Shown here: piece by piece, positions 13,917 to 20,605 of the stretch
How the letters are laid out: every line of letters starts with the position of its first letter
How positions within the stretch are numbered: position 1 is the stretch's first letter
Source of the DNA: Bacillota bacterium
Lineage (GTDB): Bacteria; Bacillota; Clostridia; Acetivibrionales; DTU013
Length of the DNA stretch: 21,587 nt
Direction: 5' to 3'
NCBI GenBank assembly: GCA_023409615.1
Contig: JAEYRF010000239.1
Location: 1 to 21,587, forward strand
Made by a program: the position numbers and the translations under genes
Notes under the pieces: generated by a model
Seen by the model: the letters and a program-made list of their open reading frames with translations, nothing else
Databases searched by the model: none
What the model was told of the DNA's origin: nothing

Positions 13917-15772
13917 CCCTGCTTATAGATAAAACAAAAGAGGTCGCCCGCACATTATTGCCGGTTGTAGTATTAGTATTGGCACTCTGCTTCACAATAG
14001 TAAAAGTCGAATCAGAAATAATCATACGTTTTCTTGTTGGCAGCGTAGTGCTACTTTTTGGACTGTCAATTTTCTTATGGGGTGTAGATTTATCTATGAA
14101 CCCGATTGGCGAGCATATGTCCCGGGAAGTAGCCACTTCGAGATCGCCGCTAAATATTGCAGTCTTGAGTTTCTTTTTAGGCTTTCTCGTAACCGTTGCG
14201 GAGCCCGATCTACTTATCCTCGGCGCTCAGATAGAGGGAGCCTCGGGAGGTACTCTCAACGCATCAGTTATTGTATACCTGGTTTCAATGGGTGTTGGGG
14301 TTTTGATTTCATTAGGAGTTTTCAGGCTCCTGCGTGACAAACCGCCATACAATATATTCATGGCAATAACATATGGTATCCTTTTTGTATTGTCACTTTT
14401 TGTGTCAGAGGAATTTCTTGCAATTTCTTTTGACGCATCCGGTGCAACCACGGGCGCCCTTACGACTCCCTTTGTCCTTGCTATTTCGTTAGGGCTTTCA
14501 AAAGTAAAGGGCGGCAAAAGCTCGGAGGAAAATTCCTTCGGACTTGTCGGAGTAATGAGCGCCGGACCGATATTGGCTGTTATGCTTATGTCCATCATTT
14601 CCGGACAGAAAAACATCCAGGGAGACGTCGGAGAATATGCTATAGCAAAGGGTGTGTTCGGACCTATTATAAACGAGTTTCCTGGGATTTTCTTAGAATC
14701 TCTTATTGCACTTTTACCAATAGCAGTTTTGTTCTTTATATTTAATTTTAGGAAATTCAAATTAAACAAGGATGATATTTTGGGAATAATAAAGGGGCTT
14801 GCATTGACTCTTCTCGGACTTGCATTATTTCTTACAGCCGTAAACTCCGGTTTTATGGACATGGGTAGGATAATTGGCATGGAACTAGCAAAAATGAGTC
14901 ATTGGGTATTGATAGGTGTAGCCTTCCTGATGGGTCTTATAGTTGTTCTCGTTGAACCGGCAGTACATGTTCTCGGAGAGCAGATCGAAGACGTCACCGG
15001 CGGGCATATACCTCTTAATTTAATTAGAATGACCCTTTCCGCAGGTGTCGGTATAGCAATTGCACTTTCAATGGTAAGGATAGTCGTTCCGGAGGTCAAA
15101 CTATGGTATTTCCTTCTCCCTGGATTTGCCACAGCAATACTGCTTTCATTTAGAGCTGACCCGGTTTTTGTGGGAATTGCTTATGACGCAGGCGGAGTTG
15201 CTTCGGGGCCTATGGCGGCAACCTTTGTGCTTGCTTTCGCTCAAGGGGCAGCTACAGTTATTGACACCGCCAACGTGCTGGTGGACGGATTCGGCGTTAT
15301 TGCAATGATAGCAATGGCTCCCGTTCTTTCTATAATGGTCCTTGGAGTTGTGTTTAGACATAAGAAAATCGTTGCATACCCTGCAATTGAAAAAAAGAGT
15401 ACTATCACATCTCATTTGACAGAAGAGATCAACATACAGCACGACTGCATCATGGTGGTTGTAAACAGGGGGTTTGCTGAAAAAGTCGTTGAAGTAGCAC
15501 GGGAATCAGGTGCTAAAGGTGCAACAGTCATACATGGCAGAGGCACAGATGGTCAGCATGAGGTTTTATTACCAATACTAAATATAGAATTGCAGCCTGA
15601 GAAAGAAATTGTATTGCTGATTACCGGTACTCATGTCAGCGAGGCAATTGCAAATAGTTTGCTCGGTGATATGCAGCTTGAACAGGATGGCGAAGCAGCG
15701 ATTTTCATGTCTCCAACAGAGGCTATGCTAAAGAATATTCCCATTAAACCTGAGATCAGGGGCGCTGACTAG
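13913..15772 (+). CDS. DUF1538 membrane protein with C-terminal PII-like domain (619 aa)
   Basis: A polytopic membrane protein (about residues 12-485) made of two homologous halves, followed by a soluble PII-like domain (about 508-605). Each half has about seven hydrophobic segments. Half 1 carries VAEPDLLILGAQIE (95-108) and FDASGATTG (173-181). Half 2 carries VEPAVHVLGEQIE (347-359) and YDAGGVASG (424-432), the same order about 250 residues later. The glutamate/aspartate and small-residue motifs inside membrane segments suggest a transport path. The tail has GAKGATVIHGRGTDG (533-547) as in PII-like domains. The start at 13913 overlaps the PII-like stop as ATGA, with GGAGG 7 bases upstream. 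Function and substrate are not established; a PII-gated ion or small-molecule transporter is my inference. Confidence 0.87.
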   Translation: MTLLIDKTKEVARTLLPVVVLVLALCFTIVKVESEIIIRFLVGSVVLLFGLSIFLWGVDLSMNPIGEHMSREVATSRSPLNIAVLSFFLGFLVTVAEPDLLILGAQIEGASGGTLNASVIVYLVSMGVGVLISLGVFRLLRDKPPYNIFMAITYGILFVLSLFVSEEFLAISFDASGATTGALTTPFVLAISLGLSKVKGGKSSEENSFGLVGVMSAGPILAVMLMSIISGQKNIQGDVGEYAIAKGVFGPIINEFPGIFLESLIALLPIAVLFFIFNFRKFKLNKDDILGIIKGLALTLLGLALFLTAVNSGFMDMGRIIGMELAKMSHWVLIGVAFLMGLIVVLVEPAVHVLGEQIEDVTGGHIPLNLIRMTLSAGVGIAIALSMVRIVVPEVKLWYFLLPGFATAILLSFRADPVFVGIAYDAGGVASGPMAATFVLAFAQGAATVIDTANVLVDGFGVIAMIAMAPVLSIMVLGVVFRHKKIVAYPAIEKKSTITSHLTEEINIQHDCIMVVVNRGFAEKVVEVARESGAKGATVIHGRGTDGQHEVLLPILNIELQPEKEIVLLITGTHVSEAIANSLLGDMQLEQDGEAAIFMSPTEAMLKNIPIKPEIRGAD

Positions 15773-15880
15773 AGCCCTTAATGTTAATCAGCCCTGGTCA
15801 TTGATTAGTACTGTGACGTTTCTCAAATTTGCACATTTTAAATATTCGTAACATTGGTTACCGAATTGTATGTGTATGTA

Positions 15881-15923
15881 TACTACAATTTTGTTATAGA
15901 GATTGAAAAATAAAATTGTAGTA
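15881..15923 (+). promoter_or_regulatory. 12-bp perfect inverted repeat in the ferredoxin-like gene leader
   Basis: TACTACAATTTT (15881-15892) and AAAATTGTAGTA (15912-15923) pair perfectly around 19 bases and end at the ribosome site AAGGAG. TATACT (15879-15884) overlapping its left edge could be a -10 box. It may act as an operator pair or as an RNA stem that sets translation. Confidence 0.6.
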
Positions 15924-15936
15924 AGGAGAGATGGCT

Positions 15937-16695
15937 ATGATAAGAAAAATAATAAAAATAGACGAGGAAAAATGCAATGGCTGCGGGCTCTGTATAAATG
16001 CATGTCATGAAGGAGCATTGCAAATAGTAGATGGAAAGGCAAAACTCATCTCTGATAGCTATTGTGATGGATTAGGCAACTGCCTCCCGGGATGTCCGAC
16101 AGGTGCGATAATCATTGAGGAAAGAGAGGCCGATGAATTTGATGAAGCGGCGGTAAATGAACGTATGAAAAATAACGCTCCAATACCACAAAACACTCCT
16201 GCAATGCCGGCACAGCTGGCCTGCGGATGCCCGGGCTCACGTGCCCGCGTTATAAACAGAGGAGAGAGTGAAAAGCCGGCATCATCAAATGTACAGCCTC
16301 AGGCAGGCACAACTTCTGCCCCTGCAGAATCACAGCTTGGTCAATGGCCTTGCCAAATTAAGCTTGCACCTGTAAATGCACCATATTTTGATAATGCCCA
16401 TCTGCTGGTTGCGGCAGATTGCACAGCCTTTGCGTATGCAAACATCCATAATGATTTTATGAAAGGCAAAATAACGCTAATCGGATGTCCAAAGCTTGAT
16501 GAGGTGGACTACTCACAAAAACTTGCTCAAATCATCGCAAGCCATAATATAAAAAGCGTAACAGTCCTCCGTATGGAAGTCCCCTGCTGCGGCGGCATGG
16601 TCAATGCAGTAAAAAATGCATTGATTGCAAGCCAGAAAATGATTCCATGGAATATTGTTACGATCAGTACCGATGGTAAAATTATTGATATGTAG
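15937..16695 (+). CDS. Ferredoxin-like 4Fe-4S protein with C-terminal Cys-rich domain (252 aa)
   Basis: The N-terminus holds a complete cluster motif CNGCGLCINAC (Cys13, 16, 19, 23) and a second one CDGLGNCLPGCP (Cys43, 49, 53), where the second of four usual cysteines is Leu46. A linker with CGCPGSR and a Pro/Ala/Gln-rich stretch (about 85-135) leads to a C-terminal domain. That domain has WPCQIKLAP, LLVAADCTAFAY, LIGCPKLDE and VPCCGGM, which is seen with ferredoxins in many anaerobes and may hold further metal sites. I chose the ATG at 15937 because GGAG lies 8 bases upstream; the ATG at 15931 is only 2 bases from it. It follows the DUF1538 gene by 164 bases and has its own leader hairpin. 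It is probably an electron carrier or redox sensor; its partner is unknown. Confidence 0.88.
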   Translation: MIRKIIKIDEEKCNGCGLCINACHEGALQIVDGKAKLISDSYCDGLGNCLPGCPTGAIIIEEREADEFDEAAVNERMKNNAPIPQNTPAMPAQLACGCPGSRARVINRGESEKPASSNVQPQAGTTSAPAESQLGQWPCQIKLAPVNAPYFDNAHLLVAADCTAFAYANIHNDFMKGKITLIGCPKLDEVDYSQKLAQIIASHNIKSVTVLRMEVPCCGGMVNAVKNALIASQKMIPWNIVTISTDGKIIDM

Positions 16696-16735
16696 TATAG
16701 AACCGGAGATATAATTCATTTATAGATATATTTTT

Positions 16736-16776
16736 AAAGAACCCTTGATAGGATTTCTCGCCATCAAGGGTTCTTT
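16736..16776. terminator. Bidirectional terminator overlapping the end of the GNAT gene
   Basis: AAAGAACCCTTGAT (16736-16749) pairs perfectly with ATCAAGGGTTCTTT (16763-16776) around 13 bases. On the plus strand it ends the ferredoxin-like transcript. On the minus strand the stem starts inside the last codons and stop of the GNAT gene. Confidence 0.75.
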
Positions 16777-17189
16777 ACCATCTTAATGTGATCTATACCG
16801 GCTTCCACAAATGGATCACCCTCTATTCTAAAATTAAGGCTTTTGTAGAAGCTTACTGCTGACAGTTGAGCATTTACATATATTGAATGGATGCCTCTGT
16901 TTTCGGCGATTGAAATCAGCAGTTTACATACTCCTGCTCCAATTCCTGATCTGCGCATATTTTTTCTGACAGCTACCCTGCCTATTTTCGCACTATCTTC
17001 ATTTAGCAGCATTCTGCCGCAGCCGGATGGAACGCTATCCACATAAGCCAAAACATGTATAGCAGCTTGATCCAATTCATCCATTTCCAGTTCTTCAGGT
17101 ACACCCTGTTCATCAATAAAAACTTCCCGCCTGATCTCATGGACAAGATCCATTCCTGCTTTGTCCTTAACTACATAAATCTCAACCAT
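16764..17189 (-). CDS. GNAT-family N-acetyltransferase (141 aa)
   Basis: A single acetyltransferase domain using acetyl-CoA. FIDEQGVPEELEMDELDQAA (about 24-43) and GRMLL match ElaA/YjdJ-like GNATs. The acetyl-CoA loop is seen as VRKNMRRSGIGAGV (about 73-86), where RRSGIG is the Q/RxxGxG/A motif, followed by NAQLSAVSFYKSLNF (about 105-119). The start at 17189 has only a weak, distant AAGGG site. Its stop lies within the left side of a terminator stem, so the gene ends exactly at the transcript end. It is near mscL with a 25-base gap and could be co-transcribed with it. The acceptor substrate cannot be predicted. Confidence 0.9.
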   Translation of the reverse strand: MVEIYVVKDKAGMDLVHEIRREVFIDEQGVPEELEMDELDQAAIHVLAYVDSVPSGCGRMLLNEDSAKIGRVAVRKNMRRSGIGAGVCKLLISIAENRGIHSIYVNAQLSAVSFYKSLNFRIEGDPFVEAGIDHIKMVKNP

Positions 17190-17214
17190 AAATCGATAGT
17201 CCCTTTACTTTTCT

Positions 17215-17652
17215 TTATGATAAGTCAGAAGTGCAATTCGGGCATTTTGATGCTTCAATATGTATACCGGTCCGGCAGTAAGGGCATTCTTTTGTTGTCA
17301 CAGGTGCAGGGGCCGGTTTTTTCTTAAATCGGTTAATCTGTTTGACAAAGATGAAAATAACAAAGGCTATGATAATAAAATCAATAATATTTGAGATGAA
17401 AAGGCCATAATTCAATGTCGGCGCAGCGGCTTCCTGTGCAATCTTTATGGTATCATAATTTTTCCCGTCCAAAGCGATAAACAGGTTATCAAAACTCTCA
17501 TTACCGGTTATCAAGGTAATTACCGGCATAACAACATCATTGACAAGCGATGTAACAATTTTTCCGAAAGCTCCGCCAATAATTACACCGACTGCTAAAT
17601 CAATGACATTACCCTTGACTGCAAATTCTTTGAATTCTTTAAAAAAAGACAT
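17215..17652 (-). CDS. mscL: Large-conductance mechanosensitive channel MscL with C-terminal zinc ribbon (145 aa)
   Basis: Forms a pentameric pore that releases solutes during hypo-osmotic shock. The N-terminus MSFFKEFKEFAVKGNVIDLA and first helix VGVIIGGAFGKIVTSLVND are classic, and the second helix spans about residues 84-104. The usual cytoplasmic helix after the second membrane segment is replaced by a Pro-rich linker and a zinc-ribbon-like pair of CxxC motifs (Cys123/126 and Cys137/140). Such tails are found in some other bacterial MscL proteins. I chose the ATG at 17652 because GGGAGG lies 7 bases upstream. It is downstream of pncB on the same strand with a 139-base gap. Confidence 0.95.
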   Translation of the reverse strand: MSFFKEFKEFAVKGNVIDLAVGVIIGGAFGKIVTSLVNDVVMPVITLITGNESFDNLFIALDGKNYDTIKIAQEAAAPTLNYGLFISNIIDFIIIAFVIFIFVKQINRFKKKPAPAPVTTKECPYCRTGIHIEASKCPNCTSDLS

Positions 17653-17791
17653 ACCCAATCCTCCCATCAATTTTTTGTTAATATCAAAATTTCCGGTATA
17701 AGACTTAACATCTCTGTGATATATAGAAATGTTTACTTATATAATATCACGTTTAATATGAGCTTTCTACAATCTATTTCCGGGCACTTAC

Positions 17792-19231
17792 CTATTCCGA
17801 GTATTCGTGCAGCAGACTGTCCTTCAGATCCCATAATGGTTGAGATAAATCAACATAGTAGCTATGTGGATTTTTAAATCTCTTTACCTCATCCCAAAGT
17901 GTATCAACCTGTTTAAGGCAATAATCTCTTATCTCTTTGATATTGGGACTTTCATAAACGCACTTCCCTTTATCGAAAATCCGGGTCATCAGCTTCTTTA
18001 CATAAAAATTCGAAACAGTCTTCCTTTTCCAGGTAAACTCCGGATCAAAAAGCACATATGGCATATTCTCATCTATGATCTCATTATTCAGTGTTATCAC
18101 ATCGGCAATTGCCTTTCCGCTATCTCTGCCAAAAAGCCTCCAGACTTGCTTATACCCGGGGTTTGTGATTTTACCGACATTCTCGCTGAGTTTGATCTTC
18201 GATATGATAGTGCCATTTTCCTCAATAGCGCTTAATTTGTAAACGCCGCCGAATACAGGCTCAGACCTCGAAGTGATGAGCCTCTCGCCGACACCAAAAA
18301 GATCGACTCTCGCTCCTTGAGCAAGAATATCGTGAATAATATATTCATCCAGTGAATTAGAGGCTACGATCGCACAATCCTCAAATCCGGCCTCATCCAG
18401 CATTTTTCTTGCTCTTATCGAAAGATAAGTGATATCTCCTGAATCGATCCTTATTCCCTTCGGTCTGAATCCCTTTGTCACAACCTCTTCATTGAATGCC
18501 CTGATTGCATTAGGGACACCTGACTTAAGTACATTATATGTGTCCACCAGTAAAGTACAATCAGAAGGATATGTTTTGGCATATGCCTTAAATGCTTCAA
18601 GCTCGTTTGCAAACATCTGGACCCAGCTATGTGCCATGGTCCCGAGCGCAGGTACACCGTAATCGCGATCAGCCATTGTACAGGAGGTTCCTGCGCACCC
18701 GCCGATGAATGCAGCCCTTGCTCCATTTACAGCTCCGTCATTCCCCTGTGCCCGTCTTGAACCAAACTCCATGATTGCCCTTCCCTCAGCCGATCGTACG
18801 ATCCTGTTTGCCTTTGTCGCAATTAAACTCTGATGATTTATTGATAGTAACAGCATCGTCTCAATAAACTGCGCTTCAATGACCGGTCCTCTGACCGTTA
18901 CTATCGGTTCCCCGGGAAATATCGGAGTTCCCTCAGGAATAGCCCACACATCACAAGTAAACTGAAAATTTCTCAGGTATTCAAGAAACTCCTCCGAAAA
19001 TTGTCCTTTACCTCTTAAATATTCGATATCATGATCTTCAAATTTGATATTCTTTACATAATCAATGAACTGTTCGACTCCGGCCATAATTGCAAATCCG
19101 CCAGCATCCGGAACTCTTCGGAAGAACATATCAAAATAGGCGATTTTGTCCTTAAGACCATTTGATAAATATCCATTTGCCATTGTTATTTCATAGAAAT
19201 CCGCCAGCATAGTTAAATTTAAGTCGTCCAA
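17792..19231 (-). CDS. pncB: Nicotinate phosphoribosyltransferase PncB (479 aa)
   Basis: Converts nicotinate and PRPP to nicotinate mononucleotide in NAD salvage. The N-terminus LTMLADFYEITMANGYL is typical, followed by AYFDMFFRRVPDAGGFAI, EFGSRRAQGNDGA (about 155-167), the GTMAHSWVQMF histidine region and the RIDSGD phosphate-site region (about 256-261). The length matches the longer Firmicute-type enzymes. The start is a TTG codon at 19231 with GGGGGTG 5 bases upstream; the first in-frame ATG (Met8) would cut into the conserved N-terminus. It lies 22 bases after the nicotinamidase-like gene on the same strand, so the two form a two-step nicotinamide salvage unit. Confidence 0.96.
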   Translation of the reverse strand: MDDLNLTMLADFYEITMANGYLSNGLKDKIAYFDMFFRRVPDAGGFAIMAGVEQFIDYVKNIKFEDHDIEYLRGKGQFSEEFLEYLRNFQFTCDVWAIPEGTPIFPGEPIVTVRGPVIEAQFIETMLLLSINHQSLIATKANRIVRSAEGRAIMEFGSRRAQGNDGAVNGARAAFIGGCAGTSCTMADRDYGVPALGTMAHSWVQMFANELEAFKAYAKTYPSDCTLLVDTYNVLKSGVPNAIRAFNEEVVTKGFRPKGIRIDSGDITYLSIRARKMLDEAGFEDCAIVASNSLDEYIIHDILAQGARVDLFGVGERLITSRSEPVFGGVYKLSAIEENGTIISKIKLSENVGKITNPGYKQVWRLFGRDSGKAIADVITLNNEIIDENMPYVLFDPEFTWKRKTVSNFYVKKLMTRIFDKGKCVYESPNIKEIRDYCLKQVDTLWDEVKRFKNPHSYYVDLSQPLWDLKDSLLHEYSE

Positions 19232-19253
19232 AGAAACACCCCCATAATCATGC

Positions 19254-19925
19254 TTATACTATGTGTGACACCAGCTCAACTCCATTGATTTGCATGTTGA
19301 ATAGTGCGACTGCATTAAGAAGGTCCGCGTTGTGAAGCCCAAGATCATATGTGTCCACCACATTCAAAGGGACAATAATGCGCGATGGTTCATCTTTCAT
19401 GTTAAACCAGGTCTTTAATGTCACTGCAAACTGCTGTATACAAATGTCCGTACAATCTCCCGCAATTATAAAATTCTTGATATGCCTGTTTTTTTCCAGC
19501 CACTGTTGAAAACTCTGCTCAAGAAATCCATTTGTTGAATTCTTAGGTATCAGAAGGTACCCATCGATTGCTTTTAGTTCATCAACAATTTCACTTTCAT
19601 ATGTACCGGACATACAATGTTTTGGATAAGAACCGAATTCCGGAGACGCTTCTGTGTGATTATCCGCGAACGCAAGCCTGGCAATTGAGAGTCTGTCACA
19701 TTCCAGTGAAAGATCAGCAATAGCAGGTATCAAAGCCTCTATTCTGGAGCTCCGGAGCTCACCTTCTCTGGCAAAACCATTGATCATATCGATTATAACC
19801 AATACTGTCTCTCCCGGATTCAACTCATTAAAAGAAAGGTTGGGTAATTGCAAGATCATGTCATAAAGCTCTTCCAGTATAACTGCGCTTTTGTGCAGAA
19901 ACTCGCTTTTTTCTGTCAATTTCAT
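19254..19925 (-). CDS. pncA: Isochorismatase-superfamily nicotinamidase (PncA-like, 223 aa)
   Basis: Likely deamidates nicotinamide to nicotinate. The expected catalytic triad is seen as Asp46 (VIIDMINGF), Lys128 (LIPKNST) and Cys158 (AGDCTDICI). The nicotinamidase-type metal site is suggested by Asp88 and His90 (ADNHT) and His103 (PKHC). An N-terminal helical extension of about 35 residues precedes the domain. I chose the ATG at 19925 because GGAGG is 5-6 bases upstream. It lies directly upstream of pncB, which would use its product, strongly supporting nicotinamidase over other isochorismatase-like hydrolases. Confidence 0.88.
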   Translation of the reverse strand: MKLTEKSEFLHKSAVILEELYDMILQLPNLSFNELNPGETVLVIIDMINGFAREGELRSSRIEALIPAIADLSLECDRLSIARLAFADNHTEASPEFGSYPKHCMSGTYESEIVDELKAIDGYLLIPKNSTNGFLEQSFQQWLEKNRHIKNFIIAGDCTDICIQQFAVTLKTWFNMKDEPSRIIVPLNVVDTYDLGLHNADLLNAVALFNMQINGVELVSHIV

Positions 19926-19997
19926 ATGACCCTCCTTCAAATCATACTGATGAAGCAACCTGTCGGGATGCCTGTATTATGTAAAATGCAGATGATA

Positions 19998-20513
19998 TTA
20001 TGATACCCTCGCCTGCATTTTGTAATCATCCATAACAAAATGATTACCAATGTCGGTTACCAATTCGTCAACGATTATAAAGCCGAGCTTTTTATATATT
20101 TCAATAGATTTGGAATTGTGTTTGTTCACTGTCAGCCAGATATGATCCAAATTGTTAATCTTTGCAATAGAAATGGCCTTATCAAGCATAATCTTCGAAA
20201 TGCCAAGGCCTCGCATGTTTTGTTGTACATAAAGTTTGCTCAGGAATAGTCCGCCGTTCTTGTAATCCGGCTTAACAGCACAATACGCAACCTGTATCTC
20301 TCCATCATATGCAATAAAATACCTGTACTCATTAGCTTCGATATCCTTGAGTATTTGATCAGCACTCTGGTATTTATCCAGCATGTATTCAACCTGAGTC
20401 CGTCCAATTATAGGAGTATAATGCTCCAGCCAAATACATCTGGCCAGAGCAGCCAGATCTTCTGCCTTCTGCTGTTCACCAGCCTTCAACTCAACAAGAA
20501 TGATATTGCTCAT
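19998..20513 (-). CDS. GNAT-family N-acetyltransferase (171 aa)
   Basis: One acetyltransferase domain. It shows CIWLEHYTPIIGRTQVEYML (about residues 27-46), GLFLSKLYVQQNMRGLGISK (about 88-107, with RGLGIS as the acetyl-CoA loop) and NKHNSKSIEIYKKLGF (about 130-145). This pattern matches the common clostridial GNATs acting on unknown amines. GAGGTG lies 5 bases before the ATG. It precedes the nicotinamidase-like gene by 72 bases on the same strand and may share its transcript. The upstream neighbour is an ABC exporter, separated by a palindromic repeat. The acceptor is unknown. Confidence 0.92.
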   Translation of the reverse strand: MSNIILVELKAGEQQKAEDLAALARCIWLEHYTPIIGRTQVEYMLDKYQSADQILKDIEANEYRYFIAYDGEIQVAYCAVKPDYKNGGLFLSKLYVQQNMRGLGISKIMLDKAISIAKINNLDHIWLTVNKHNSKSIEIYKKLGFIIVDELVTDIGNHFVMDDYKMQARVS

Positions 20514-20542
20514 TACTGCACCTCATTTATTTTCTAAACTTT

Positions 20543-20600
20543 GGGACAGTTCTCCACTTTTGAGCAAATTAATCCTGTCAAATTGGAAGAACCGTCCCCG
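20543..20600. repeat. Imperfect palindromic dispersed-repeat element
   Basis: GGGACAGTTCT (20543-20553) and AGAACCGTCCC (20588-20598) are inverted with 10 of 11 matches and enclose 34 bases. The right arm shares AGAACCGTCCCC with 4738-4749. It sits between the ABC exporter stop and the GNAT gene. Confidence 0.6.
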
Positions 20601-20605
20601 TGTTC

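Noticed and set aside
14227..14880. 217-codon frame opposite the DUF1538 gene
   Set aside because: It is antisense to a clear membrane protein, with no ribosome site and a composition typical of a shadow frame.
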